From positions 20,807,578 to 20,871,577 of the forward strand of contig NC_091014.1 in the NCBI RefSeq assembly GCF_041296385.1: 64,000 nt of DNA, written 5' to 3'. This DNA is from Aphelocoma coerulescens. Its lineage: Eukaryota; Chordata; Aves; Passeriformes; Corvidae. A program made the position numbers and the translations under genes. The notes under the pieces are model-generated. The model searched no databases. It had not been told where the DNA came from and saw nothing but the letters and a program-made list of their open reading frames with translations. Shown in pieces: positions 28,601 to 42,400 of this stretch (positions are counted from its first letter, which is position 1; every line of letters starts with the position of its first letter).

Positions 28601-29990
28601 TTTGCTATCAAAGACTAATGAAAAAGAATTCTGTCCTGGGCCAGGTTCCCTAGCCCTGAACAAAGGTTTGCCACATGTTCCCAAATCTAAATGAAAACTG
28701 CACCTGAAGCTCTGGTGAAATTTACATTTACCATCCTGACAAATTCTTCAATTTTCTGGTAAGTTAACAGCTGCCCTACACTTGTATTCTTTCACACGAT
28801 ATTTAACTACACTATTTTAGCTCGTTACCTGTATACTTTGTTCAATATTTTCAGCTCTTTTAAAATCAGCTCTTTGATGTATTTTCTCTGAAGCTTATTC
28901 CTCAGTCCATGATTCCTAGCTCTTGTCTTGGGGCATGTACTGAACCAAGATCAAAATGTAGAGCAAATAGCTTCAAACTGATGTCTTGCTCCCCTAGAAT
29001 AACATTTACTCCCCCAGTATAATGCAAATTTAGTCCTTCATGTAAACCATCATCTTCTCCAGAAACACAATTTCTTCATCCATCACATTTTGGCCAACTA
29101 ACAGTCCCCTGCCAGAACTCCACTGGAAACTCAGTGAAAGAAAACAGTAGTTGAAATTCTTTAAACCAATGTATCAAAAGAGGCTAACACTCTCTCAGCA
29201 CGTTTCTAAACACAGCATTGACTACAGACACTCATATATGTTTCTCCTTCCAATAGCATCATCTCAGTTACTTCAGAATGAGAACTGGAACCTCTGTGCA
29301 GTTACTAGCAACCACAATTTATTCTGGTCTAAGAACTGTACAGAACTCTGTGTTAAAGCACCTCAAATGCATTCCTAGCCCTTCTTTGCCTAAAGAACAG
29401 AGTGAACCATACAAGCAGAAACTAAAAAGTTGCCAAAGACAACTGGTGCTTTAGTCACACAACTTAGGCAGCGTATTCTGTGATTTCTACAAAAAAGTAC
29501 ACACTGCTCTGCTCAACCTCCTGAAACCACCTCCTCTAACAGCTTTATATGGCAGTTCCTATTGAAACTACAGGGATGCTGAGCTCGTCAACTCAAAAAA
29601 CTTTGCCTTGTGAAATACTGTTAAACAAAATGCAAAGAGGGCTTATATGAGATATCTGAAGTGCACTGTGTGAAGAGAACTGGCAAAAGTATGAACTACA
29701 GACACAGTAAGCAAGTCACTAAAATTGTATTTCCGCTAGCGCTACAGCAGCTCTTTCATTAACGATATTAAGACACAACCACCGTTTTTTTCCTGCTCGG
29801 CAAGTTTATAATGTTCCAGAGCTTATCATTTTGAAACCGGCTGCTACTGAGAGCATCAAAACCCATCAATATGCCATTTGCACATGAATACCCTTCCAAC
29901 CCACTCCGTTTCACCACACTGGAAGGACTCCATTCTTGGCTTATTCCCAGGGCCACGAAAGGGCACGGAGAGATCTCAGACCAGGGGAGG
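25674..29990. other. span between the MLC1 and MOV10L1 start codons
   Basis: This must hold the MLC1 promoter and non-coding first exon(s), but I cannot place them from sequence alone. Mostly AT-rich with no recognised coding exon. A 104-codon open frame on the minus strand (28370-28684) has no recognised motif and is not called. Confidence 0.5.
25689..25714. repeat. (TAA)n microsatellite
   Basis: About eight TAA units, 20 bases upstream of the MLC1 start codon on the minus strand. On that strand it reads as T-rich (TTA)n just before the candidate 5' UTR acceptor near 25674. Confidence 0.9.
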
Positions 29991-30316
29991 TGAGATCCTG
30001 TCCGTGGGTTCTCCCTGGCCCGGGCGTCTTACCAAAGAAACCCGTCACACACTACGACCACAATTTCGGACAGCACCACCAGCAAGCAACAAGCCGCACG
30101 CACCACTCTGCTTTAAGCTTTTCTGTGGTAACCTCGTGCGACACCAGCTTTACAGTGCCCTCAAGCCCGCCAGCCAACACCCCGGAGACAGACACCGCCC
30201 GCCGCTCCCCAAGGGCTGCGCTGAGGGCGGCCCCCGACGCCGGAGCGAGCCCTGCGCGGACGCGCGGGAGCCCCCGCGGCGCACGGCGCTGCCGCGTGAC
30301 CGGAGCGAGCAGCGCC

Positions 30317-30321
30317 ATTGG
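30317..30321 (-). promoter_or_regulatory. inverted CCAAT box upstream of MOV10L1
   Basis: ATTGG within GCGCCATTGGCCGCGG, in the core of the CpG island and 97 bases before the start codon, a typical NF-Y position and context. Confidence 0.5.
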
Positions 30322-30417
30322 CCGCGGCGGCGCGGGCTCGGGGCGCTCCGGGGGAGGTTTCACGCCTCGGCCGGGCGGACTTTGCAGAGCTCGGACCCTG
30401 CGCTGAGGCGCTTCGGC

Positions 30418-30496
30418 ATGCTATCTCTCCTTTCTAAGGCGGTCTCCTTCTTCTGGAGACGCGCAGATGACGAAGATAAGAGATGGGTGACCTCAG
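30418..30496 (+). CDS. MOV10L1: MOV10L1 coding exon 1 (residues 1-26, phase 1 out)
   Basis: ATG followed by [19 protein letters not shown], matching the human start MLSL...FFWR. Donor GTAGGA at 30497. The upstream in-frame sequence is GC-rich 5' UTR, so this ATG is preferred. Confidence 0.92.
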
Positions 30497-33400
30497 GTAG
30501 GAATTCCGGGCCGGTTGCGGGTTTGTGGTGCAGCTTCTGAGCCGTTAGGTGTGCTTGTCCCCCGCGTGAGTGCAATTGAGTGCAGACCTGTTTCCTTAAG
30601 AAGTGCTAGGAAAATTAGTCCACAAACACGAGAGATTTATGTCCAAAAAGTAGACGGAGGAGTCCTGTTACATTATTCAAATAAAGGGAGAGGTCTTGGG
30701 CATTTCCCATGGGGTCTCTCAGGCTGTTAGAGGACGCAGCCTCCTTTTTATCCTAATTTCCCGGCCGCCTTTCCCTCGCTTTCCCCATTGGCTGAGGTAC
30801 TTGAGAGGCACAGACTTCCCGAATTGCCCAGTAAAGACCCCCTTCTAATGTGTAACCTCCCCCCTCTTTTCTTTTTCTTTGTGTCTCTGTTCTATTTCTC
30901 TGAATCGAGGGATTTAACGCAGTCTTGAGTAACAGTCTGTCAATTAGTGCAATTCCTATGGAATTTATAGTTCTTCCCATTGCTTCTTTCATCTCTCAGT
31001 ATCTGGCTCTATCTACAGCAGGCCCACAGTTTGTTAAGACACCTCCTTCTCACTCCTTTCAGAAGTAAGGAGAAGATTGAGATTATAAGGCATCATTTTG
31101 ACTACACAGCATGTGGAAGTTTTCCCAGAAGTGCTTTTTTGCCGTTTCCTGGGTAGGACAGGTTACTTTTGCTGCTGAGAGTATGGAGTGAGGTGTAGGA
31201 GTAGTGTTGTGGTGAAGCTTTGGGCTTTCCCTTGTGCTAGTGTCTTAATGAATAAACTTTCATTTTACTTGGGCTGTAGAATGGAGATGATAGTGTAGTT
31301 TTCATATTTTAAAATTATGCACAATTAAGAATGCTTCTAGTAGCATTATTCAATGTAGTAGGAAATACCTTTTCATATTTACAAATGCTTGAAAGAAAAC
31401 AAAACCCACTTTTTGTCTTGACTGTGAGTGTAGCTAGTAATATATTCGAAGTCTAAAGTAGCATATTTCAGCCCACCTTTAAGTCTGAAGTTGCAGGGCA
31501 GTGCAGTTGAGTTGTCTGTGTGATACATGAGTGGATCGTACGTATAATCCAAAAGACTAAAAACTTCTAGGTTTACAGAGAAACATCACTACATCTAGGT
31601 TCAGAAGTGTATTAACTATAATATCATTTAAACGAATCTGAAGAATTAATTTGTATAGCTTGTTTACTTTTCCTGCTTTTTCAGTATAGAAATCTTAACT
31701 ATGTTGGATTCCCCATGCAAACAGTGCTGACAAGTTTCTTTTGCTGTAGGAAATCTTAAAAATAGTTGATGCCTCACAGCTTTTGGGAGAAGCTACTTAG
31801 TGTGCAGGCATTTATTTATTTCAAGTTTTTCAGCATATTTGAATATTTTTTTTAATATATATATATATATATTTGTATTCAAGTGTCAGATTCTGAAATG
31901 GAGTAATCCTGGCCTAACTGAACAGAAGGCTTTGGCTGAACCTCAGGAAAAGGATGAGAGAGTTTGACTTTTGGAAGAAGGCACAGGCAGCTCAGGATAA
32001 CTACTACAAGGATGTCATGAGGTTATGAAGGGAGTAAATTAGAAGGGGCAAAGCCCAGCCAAAAGTTTCTATAAATGTAATAGCAACAAAAGGAGGACTA
32101 AAGAGAACCCCCATCTGTTTTGGGTCTGGAGGGAAACATACTAATAAAGGATGAGGAAAATGTTGAGGTGCTTGATGCCTTTATTGCCTCAGTCTTTAAT
32201 AGCAAGACCAGTGGTACCCAGCCTACTGAGCTGGAAGATAGGGGTAGGGAGCAGAATGAAGCACCTATAGCTCGAGGGGAGAAAGGCAGTGACCACTTAG
32301 ACATGAGTCCATGGGATGGGACAGGATCCACCCCAGAGCACTGAGCGAGCTGGCAGAGAAACTCACCAAGCCACTTGCCAACATTTACCAGCAGTCTTGG
32401 CTAAGCAAGCAGATCCCCATAGACTGCAAGTTGGCAAATGTGACAGTCATCTAAATGAAAGGTGGGAAGGATGGTCTGGGAACTGTAGGCCTGTCATCCT
32501 CACTTCAATGCTGGGGAAGGCTGTGGAGCAGATCATCTTGTGTGGCATGTGCAGAATACCAAGGGATCAGGCTCAGCCAGCATGGATTTGTGAAACACAT
32601 CAACCAACCTCATCTCCTCCTAGGAGGCGACCCACTTAGTGGATGAGGAAAATGCTGTGACTATTATCTTTACCAGTGATCTGAAGGGATCAAGGACACC
32701 CTCAATTAGTTTGCAGATGATCCCAAGTTGGGTGGGAGTGTTGATCTGTTTGAGGGTAGGAAGGGTCAGCAGAGGGCTCTGGACAGGCTGGATCAATGGG
32801 CCACGGGCATGAGTTCACATGATGAGTCCTGTATTTGGGTCACAACCCCATGCAGGGCTAAAGGCTTGGGGCAGAGTGGCTGGAAAGAGGCCCAGCAGAA
32901 AAAGACCTGGAATGCTGGTCAACAGTGGCTGAATATGAGTCAGCGTGTGCCCAGGTGGCCAAAGGAGGCCAATGGCATCCTGGCCTGGATCAGAGATAGC
33001 ATGGCCAGCAGGACCAGTGATTGTCCTCCTGTATGCAACACTGAGGAGGCTGCACATCAAATCCTGTGTTGAATTCTGGTCCCCTCACTACAAGAAAGAC
33101 ATTGAGATGCTGGAGCATCAAAGTGTCCGAAGGAGGGCAACAAAGCTGGTGGAAGGTCTGGAGCACCTGCTGAGGAGTGACTGAGAGAGCTGCAGTTGTT
33201 CAGTGTGAAGAAAAAGAGGCTCAGGGGAGACCTTACTGCTCTCCACAACTGCCTGAAAGGAGGTTGTAGTGAGGTGGGGGTCAGTCTCATCTCCCAAGAA
33301 ACAAGGGATAGGATGAGGGGAAATGGCCTCAAGTTGCACTAGGGGAGTTTTATATTGGATATTAGAAACTATTTCTTCATGGAAAGGGTTGTTAAGCATT

Positions 33401-36400
33401 GGAACAGGCTGCCCAGGGAAGTGATTGAGTCAACATCCCTGAAGATACTTGAAAAGCTGTGTAGATGTTGCTCTTAGGGACAAGGTTTAGTAGTGGACTT
33501 GTTAATGTTAGATTTACAGTTGGATTTCCTGATCTTAAAGATCCTTTTCAACCTGAATGGAAAAAAAGATGGGTACAGAGGCTGGACAGCACCTGTGTAG
33601 AACGAGATCAGGGAGTTTGGGTCAATGGCAAGTTGAATATGAATATGCAGTGCCCTGGCAGCCAAGAGGGCCAACTGTGTCCTGTCCTGAGGTGCACCAC
33701 GCACAGCATCGTTGGCTGGGTGAGGGAGGGGATTGTCCCACTCTGCTCTGCACTGGGGCAGCCTCACCTCAAGTCCTGTGTGCAATTTCAGATGCATCAA
33801 TGTAAAAGCTACATGAAACCATTATAGTAGGTCTAGTAGATGCTGAGCAAGATGGTGAAAGGTCTTGAGGCTGTGACTTAGGAGAAGCAGCTGACGTCAC
33901 TCGGCTTGTTCAGTTTGGAGAAAAGAAGGCTGAGGTGTGACCTCATCACAGTCAACACCTTGGGTGTGGGGGATGGTGCTGATCTCCTCTCCCTAAGGAC
34001 CAGTGACAGGACGCAAGGAAATGGAAGGAAGCTGCATCAGGGGAGATTCAAACTGTACAGTAGGAAAAGGCTCTTCTTCATTGGGAGGGTGGTCAGTCAC
34101 TGGAACAGGCTTCCCAGGGAAGACACCAAGCCTCTCAGAGTTCAAGGGGCGTCTGGATGATGCACTGAATCATATTGCTTAGTTTTAGGTAGTCCTGTGA
34201 GGAGCAGTGAGTTGGACTCCATGATCCTTATGGGTCTCTTTCAGTGTGACATATTCTGTGGTTTTTTGGTTTTTTTAATGGAGCTTAAAGCATGTTGGTT
34301 TTAAAATGTAGTTTGTATTTAACTAGCTTTATTAATTGGTTGAAACCATAATTTGCAATAAGACTTCAAGTCTTAATTGTGAAAATAACTAGTTGGCAAC
34401 TGTTGCTATTTCCAGTTGGCTTTTTGATGGAATGGATGTCCCTTTTAATAGCATTCATAACTTTTTGCATAGTTCTATAAACAAGTGATTTGAGTTTGTC
34501 AACACTTTTCCTTTTGATGCAGGTGATAAGGAATTGAAAAGGGTACAAGGAGTAGTGACAAGACTTTGCCATGACTATGGGATGATAGATGACATGATAG
34601 TCTTCACGAAGGATGTTGTTACAAAAAACATGCTGCTGGCTGTTGGACAAGAAGTCATTGCCACTGTGGAAGAGGATATAACATCAGGTGGCCTGAAGGC
34701 TGTCAGGGTAAGAGGTGAAGATAAATAGCACTCTCACTTTTTCCATAAGCATCTTGAGGCTTTGTTTTGGAAGTTGCTGTAGTTTTAGCCTCACAAATTC
34801 TACAAAATAGGAGAAATTGCAAGCCCTTCACCTAGTGGGAATAAGCTGGATTTTCTGGGTTTTATTCCGTCTCCTTTCAAATTATGTTTAATACTGATTC
34901 TCTGAATATGCGTGTAGATGTAGTGAATAAGAAGCTATTAGTTGAGATAATTGCATCAGAATTTTAGTCATAGCTACTCCAGATCTGTACAACTTTTCCA
35001 AGTTTCACAGTCAATTTTATGTTACTGTTATATGAATGGATAAGAAGATCAAAGCAGTTTGATCTTGTGCAAAGTTTGCTCTTTTTGCACAGAAGTAATT
35101 TATGTTCTTGTGAATAAGAACAAAAATTTCAAAACTTCTTGTTGTAAAAATTGGCAAGTTAATGTTATAGACGACTACAAAAATGGAGCTTTTGCTACCT
35201 TTCTTGCTTAACGTTTCATTTGCAAACCTATTTCAACCTTGATTATATCTTGTCACAAATTTTGAGGGGAGTTTTTCTTAGCAAATCCATTTCATGTTGA
35301 AACCAAATGTAGTTTCACTGATTAAATAAAACCAAAGAAAGATTTAGTGGGGAGACAGTTTTATTCTGCAATCCAAAATAAAACTTAGGAGGAAAGTAAA
35401 CAGGAAGACTTGTTTCTAAAGTATTGCCAGCTCTAGTGCTATCAAAAACCTAGTGTCTTGTAAGATAACCTTATGTCTCTTCCTATTTGCTTCTGTTTCT
35501 CCTTTTTAAATTTAAATTACTTTCTTGCATAAAAACTAAGTATTGTTTATCCAATAAGCAATTGCAATGCTATTTGGTAAAATAGTACTCACAGTCAGAA
35601 AATTGAGTAGTTTAAATCTTATTTTTTCTTCCTTGTTTTTCTTCTGACTGACAGCTTTCACCATACTGATGAAATACTGTCATTGCTCCAAAATACGTAA
35701 ACCTTGTAACTGAGAAACTGCATATGGATCTACAAAGCAACTAGAATATTTTAGCAGCTGTGGCATGTTTTGGTGCATGTTCTAGATAATGGCATTTTCA
35801 AAAGTACTTTTTTTCAAAGGCGTGATGATTTATCTTATTCCTGTGTGTGAGCCATAATCCTGCAGGCATCTTGGACTGTTGGCAGTGTGGTTGGTGGCTG
35901 GGTGAAAAGCTTAGAGACAAGTTTATGTCAAAAGCTGACTGTACTCCGTAGAAAGTCAAAGTCCAAGGGCAGTCTTGATACAATAAGCAAGAAGAAAAAG
36001 CTCATTTCGTCAAAGTCTGTTCTAAGAACATAAAAATACCCCTAAGCTGTTCTGTACTTTGTGATGTATTGTGTTACTTTCCATATAGTGGCACAAACTT
36101 GAGATACTCCGAACATTTGATAAGAAGAGACAACAGTATTTGAATAATAGTTGTCTTGGATGGTGAAGAATTAAGTCCCTTTCAAACTTGTAGTTAGAGG
36201 AGAAAATTTAGCTTCCTGACAAGCATAATTGTTAGATACTATGCAAAATTATGCTTGGATACCAGTACTATCTCCTTCCAGATAACTGAGATACTACCAC
36301 TTAACTTTGGTTTTTAAGTGATCTAAAAGGTACTCTTCTAATTGCAGAGATGAGTACAAGCTCTGCAGCCTGGACACTGCAGTTTGGGGGAGGATCTGGA

Positions 36401-39400
36401 AGGTGCAGTTTAAACTTTGGTGCTGTCAGTGTGGTTATGTTACTTGCTTTAAGAAAGAGTGTGGTCAGCCTTGGATGGCTCTCTGCTCAATGTACTGTTT
36501 CAGCTGCTCTTTGGAGCTACTGGCCATGTGTTTCGGAAAGATCCTGGCTTGAAAGTCTGGATTTCAGTTTATTTGAGGTCAAGTCCTAATTAAACTTTGC
36601 ATGAAATGATTATAGGTTCTGTAGCAGGCTTTAAAACCAGGCTGCTGCCAGAGGTAGCAGGAAAGCCATTTTGATCTAGTATGAGAAAGAACTTTACAGC
36701 TTTATTGGTAAGGAAGAATTGAGAAGTATCAAAAGAAAATGTATGTTGGGAGTTTTAAGGTGTTTTCATGTCTTACAAATATTTCATTAGGTCTACAAAT
36801 TACTTTCAAGTATAACTCCATGTGTAAGTTACATGAAATGTAAGTTTACAAGTCTTCTGAGGAACAGTTTGCTTACTCATGTTCTATCCCCATGAAGCCA
36901 TAAAAATTACTTAGGAGAAAGTTTGATATTCTCAGATCTCGGTGAATGTGAAGATATGACTAGAACAAAACATAGATTTTTTTTTCAGTAAGTTTTCTTG
37001 TCATCAAAAGGAATATTATGTAATAATAGTTCTTTTAATGAAGTAAAACAGTATTGACTAGAAAATAAATAATTATATATCGTGAACTGTAGTGTTTGCA
37101 AAACAAAGTATAGGTAGACGCAGGCTATTTATTACTATTGTAAATGGTAAGCATTATGTTCAACAAAATCATATAAAAATTAGTATGATAGTATACTTCA
37201 GATTGGATCAGACTTCAGTAACTTACATGTGAGGTGGTGATATGAAGAGTCTGTAAGAAGTAGCTCTAGGGCTTTTCTTAATCAAATAATTAAAAAATGG
37301 CAGAGGGTCAGTTTGAAATACATGTAGTGTTTATAAATACCATCTTGAAAACATGTTTTTTGCTTTCTGAAAGAATCATTTTCTAGTTCCAGTTGTGTGC
37401 AGTCACACTGCTGGGGGTGGTCCTCGTGTTAATATGAAGAAAATTCTGAAGCAGACCAAAAGAGAGGAGTGTGTGAGAAAGATTTGAAAAATCAGCATGT
37501 AATTATAGTAGTTGTCAGCACTGCAGTGTATAGAGTTGTCAGCACTCTTTAAAAGGGAAGTAACTGTTTGTTATTCATTGTTTTTGTGTACAAAGTCGCA
37601 GCTACAGTGAGTAAGTAATTCTCTAATAAGAAGCTTTGCCTCCATAAGCAATTGAAATTCTGTATATTTATTGTAGCAATATATGTTTCATTCTAAGTAT
37701 CAGCTGTTTAAATGTTGGGGGTTTTATTATATTAATAGGTAGACACCATCCAGAATACACAAGAAGATTCCAGTCCTACTTGTGATGCCTCTGAACTAAA
37801 CAAGAAAACATTAATTGGCAGTATTACCTCTCTCTCTGTGGATGGTGGCTATATTAATCAGAATACTTACTTTGCAATGCAAGACGTCTGGGAAGGTGTG
37901 TAGGGACTTCTTGTTTCCTCTTTCTTAATATTTGTGTGTATACAATAGAAATATCTTCTGATAAAGTCGCCATTGTCATCTCAAATAAGTTCTAGTGGAG
38001 TATGCAGTGAAACATAGTGAAGCAGGCAGACATGGATGAAGAAAGCTGCCTGTTCATTCCCACTAAGCATGACCTGCATTTAAGCATAAGTTACATGTAA
38101 GCAAGTGTATTTTTCCACTAGTGTCTCCTACGTAGTTTGTCATAACCGGCACGGTGAAGGTCTGCAAAGAGAACTTTGGACTCGGTGGGCCAGAATAAAG
38201 CATTGTTCTGGCTTATATTTAACTTACACTAGTTCTGTAGGGGAGTCTTGTATATGTTATCAATAGTAATTAACCTTGAGAAATGCTCTGTTTTGTATAG
38301 ATTTCAAACCTTGTGAGGGTGACTGGGTGCAAGCAAAATATTATATTAACTCTACAACATGGAAGAGTGAAGCAGTTGCTGTAAGGCCTTTGAGGTATAA
38401 ACAAGTAAACAAGGTAAATGTTCTGCACATTGTTTCTGGCAAGAGGAATCTTGGGTGAAGCGAGGTTTCCAGTTGGTTTCAGTTACAAATATTGGCAGAT
38501 CTTCTGTAACGCATCTTTAGTTAAAAGATAAAATGCATCAATTCATCCATTTAGAGGATGTTTCTAAAACAAGGCATTTTGAAAATGTATACACATTTTG
38601 GGTTGAACAGGAAAAGTAACTCACCTATTAGGAATTGCTGATTTGTATGCTTACTGTTGGTTATAATGAGGATGTGTCACGACTGGGGAATTTATTATGT
38701 TTAATTTATTCAAGTGTTTTGGCTTAAAAACCACCACTGTGCCTTTTTTTTTTATTTTAATGAGAGTATTTGTTCACTCTAGTAATGCATATGCTATACT
38801 AGGTTTATGGTTTATTGTCTTTGTCTTAACTGTATGTATTGAATATTTGTGTGTCAAGCATAGGAAAAAAGTTCTTCTCGTTACTGCTAGTATGGAAGTA
38901 TAAATTAGATAAGTTGATATGTTACAAGAATCATGATTAAGTCAAGTGTACATTTTATAGTATGCACTTCAGTGGAACTTAATGCTTGTCTGAAGTACTT
39001 GTGTTTCTTTACACTTCTAAATCTGAAGACAGGCACAGGGATTCTGGGTTAGAGCTCTATGTTTACCTCCTGTGAATAACTGTAATTTCAGAGTGCCTTT
39101 TTATTAATGGTAGAAGGACTGTTTCGGGGGAAAAAAAGTCAATGTTGGTACATCTGTTAGCTTAAGAAGATACTGTCAAGTAACAGTGAATACAAACTAT
39201 TACAGGTTCGCATTTCCAGCATCTGTGGAAGAACTGGGACAGTAGATGACAGTATATTTTTCACTTTGGATTCACTGAGACTTCCTGATGGTTACTCGCC
39301 TCATAAACATGATCTAGTGAACACGATTGTGGTGGAGAGCAGTCAGTCCTGCTACATTTGGAGAGCTCTCTGCTTGGTGCCAGTCAGCCAGGATGGGTAA

Positions 39401-42400
39401 CATTGTTTTGTTCTCTTTATAACTGTTAGAGACATAGTGCTTACATACAGCTTATGTTTCATTGCATCTTTAAGCAAGAAATACTGTGAATATTTCCCTA
39501 GTTGACTAGAAGGCATAATAGACCATTGGAAAAACCAGAGGATGATATGATTTGGCTCTTTTTGTTGGTTTTTTTTCTTCTTCCAGTAGGTGGGGACATG
39601 AGTGCTTACTAGAGAACCAAAACTAGTAGCAGCAGAGCTACTAGGAGCAACTGAGCTGAGGGATATTGCTAGGCAGGAAAGGAGTTTTGCATGCATATTA
39701 GAAAAATGCCAAATTCATGTGTTCCTACTAGAGGAGCACAATTCAGAAGAGATTTTACTGTTTGAAAACAATTCTCAGCAAAACTCCTATAAAATTCGTG
39801 TTTCTTTAATCGATTTTTGCTTAAGTTACAGTGATGGTTCAGATATCTGTCCTAAAAGGAAAAGTTTAATAATCTAAATAATAGAGATTCGTTAGGCTTG
39901 CAGGTGCTGAACTGAGAGGTTCTGCAGGCACTTTAGGTGTTACATGTGGTGTGAGGAGGATCTGAACAGACTGCAGAAGAGGTTGGAAAAAGTAGATGAT
40001 GTTCAGTATGGAGAAGAAGGAAAACTTAGTGAAATAATCAAATCAAAAAGGTAAAATAGGCAACTAGTCAGTAACAGACCTCAGCAAAGATCTGGAATTT
40101 GACTTGTGAGTTTAAGTGTCTGTCCTGTGAAACACACAAATACCACCTAAATAAATAGCTCTATTACCAGTAAAATCTATCACTTTCCATGCTGAGGTCT
40201 TGGCAGGATTAGAGAGTCTAATTCTTCAGGCCAAAAATAAATTGTCAATCAATTGGAAAGTCCAAAGGGGAGAGCAAAAGGACATTCTGATAACTTTTTA
40301 AAATTAGTCTTTGGGCGATCTCTAGGAAATTTAGCCAAGGCAGTATGTAAGTCTTCAAAGGATCTATAAAGAATGGAATAACCTGTTTTCTCTAGAGATA
40401 ATAGATACAATAAATTGTACCTAGATGAAACTTGAAATGTTTGCATGATTTTGCAAAACAGTACAAACTGTTCACATCTTTTTTTCGGTTGCACCTATTT
40501 TTAGTGATGGATTTTATACAGAAGATTATTACTAAAGCCAAATTACAAAAGTAGACTTCCGGGTTGATTTCTCAGGTTGAGTACAGGTACAGGTACATCC
40601 TACCATATCAAAAACTGCAGCTTAAGCTGCAGTGGGAGACACCTAGTGGGCTTGGCTAGTAAATTGATGTAGCTAATGAAAAGCAGCTGCACTCACTTTC
40701 TACTTCAGTGTGTCAGGTAACTTGGGAATACTAAGGGTGTGTACATATTAGTGATATTATTAAAATATTTCCAAGTTATTTCCATGACATTTTATCTAAA
40801 TGAATAGTTTCTTAATTACAGAATAGAAACGATGTAAAAAATTGTTTCTACAGGTGGAAGACACCAAGAGGTTAGACCTGTGCTCAGTGTTTCTGACAGG
40901 AAAGAGCATGTGCCTGGTTTCATAGGCATTTTTCATCAGTCGTACGTGATAAAAGTTTTTAAGGGTACTTTTTTGTTTCCAGCTGTTTTTAAATTTTGTC
41001 TTCAGCTTGCTGATTTCAGATTGGAACAGTAAGCAGAAGATACAAGTGCATAGGTTGAAACACTTCCAGTCTAGTCATTTTATCTCTTAGCTGCAGTGCT
41101 AATCATGGCTCCTGCTAGGGAGCTGGTCTTTGTTGTGTCTTTGTTCAGCCCCCAAAGAGAGCCATAATGACTTCACTCACCATTTGATTCAGCTCTTCAG
41201 CAGGGATTAGTTAACTTCTCGATCATTTTAGTCTTGCATCCAAAGTTTTTTGCTGGTTTATTGTGCTACTGACAAAAGACTTGTTGCTGCTTAAATTAGT
41301 AAAGTTAATCTAATTGTCATCTAATAAATGGCTGAGAACAAAATGAACTGCTTCTTCACCTGCTTCTTTCTAAATATTGTGACTATGCCTTGGTATAGTA
41401 TTTCTTAAACCTGTGCTAAATCAAAGATACTTGCTGAGTCCCTATTAGTGTTTAAAAATTGCTACCTAAAATTATTTTTACAGACAATCTCACTCTAATG
41501 GAGGTAATATGGATGAAGCTTATGAAGACTTAATGAGAGACAAAGGAGAGTTGAAAGTATCAAGAATGACTAACTTTGGAACTCTGAAGCAGGGGGAATC
41601 TAAAAGAATGATCGTTTGGATAGAGTAAGCCTTTGTGATTGTTTGAAGATTTCTTTATTTCCATCACTCCGCAGTCTGTTAGCCTGTCTTACATGCAGAA
41701 GCCTTTTCTACTGCAGCCTTGTGGTTTGTGAATTTCAATTAACCTCCAGATATTATGGCATTAAAGAGAATTTCATGCTGAATTTAATGTCTGTAGGATA
41801 GCCTTTTTGATATTGAGCATTCATCCTGCAGATAGTGCTTTGAGACTCCCCAATCCTGTATCTCTTTTCAATCCTAGTAAAATCCTTCTTAGAATGAGGA
41901 TTGAAGTGAAAGCTTTTACTTGGGTGTTTAATTTAAACTGCAGATAGTCTGCCATCTTCAAAATCTTAGAACAAGAGAACTGGTGCATATTCATGTATTA
42001 AAAGCTGACCAGATTTTTTTTTTCCTGGGGTTTTTTTTTGTAAACTTTGATGCTGAAGAACTATGTTGGTGTAACCTTGGGAGGTTTCTGTTTTGGTGGG
42101 TTTTTTTTCTTTTTTTTCTTTTTTTTGTTTCTTTTTTTTTTTTGTGTTTTCTTTTTTACATCTGGGTATAAAGGCTTAAATGAAGACACACCTGAATGCC
42201 CATTATGTGTTCTTCTATGTTCTTTCCTTAGAGTTAGTTACCCAAAGATGAATTTTAAGCTCCCATTGGTTTTTATTATACGCAGTATTTTTATATGCTT
42301 TATATGGTAGTTGATGTGACCTAGGAGTATTAACATAAAGCAGAGGTTCTTGTCCTCATGAGTTAGAAGCAGCAGTGTGATTTCTTTCTGATAGCAGTTA

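Larger units (their letters stand above)
29995..30570. promoter_or_regulatory. CpG island over MOV10L1 exon 1 and its probable promoter
   Basis: A sharp rise in GC and CpG content, densest at about 30180-30420, against AT-rich surroundings. It contains an inverted CCAAT box (ATTGG, 30317-30321) about 100 bases before the MOV10L1 ATG, and several GC-box-like runs. No TATA box is seen, as is usual for CpG-island promoters. The start of transcription is inferred to be roughly 30330-30410. Whether the island also fires toward MLC1 is not shown by the sequence. Confidence 0.75.

Noticed and set aside
28370..28684. 104-codon minus-strand frame between the two genes, with a hydrophobic stretch
   Set aside because: A single isolated frame without motifs; it might overlap an MLC1 5' UTR exon, but nothing in the sequence shows this.
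30052..30363. 103-codon minus-strand frame in the CpG island
   Set aside because: Proline/arginine/alanine-rich product typical of chance translation of GC-rich DNA, with no recognised motif.
29878..30540. 220-codon open frame across the CpG island
   Set aside because: GC-rich islands have few stops in all frames. Only the last 26 codons, from the ATG at 30418, match MOV10L1; the frame then enters intron 1.
32728..33072. 114-codon plus-strand open frame with FADD nearby
   Set aside because: It is part of a decayed CR1 polymerase, not a host gene.
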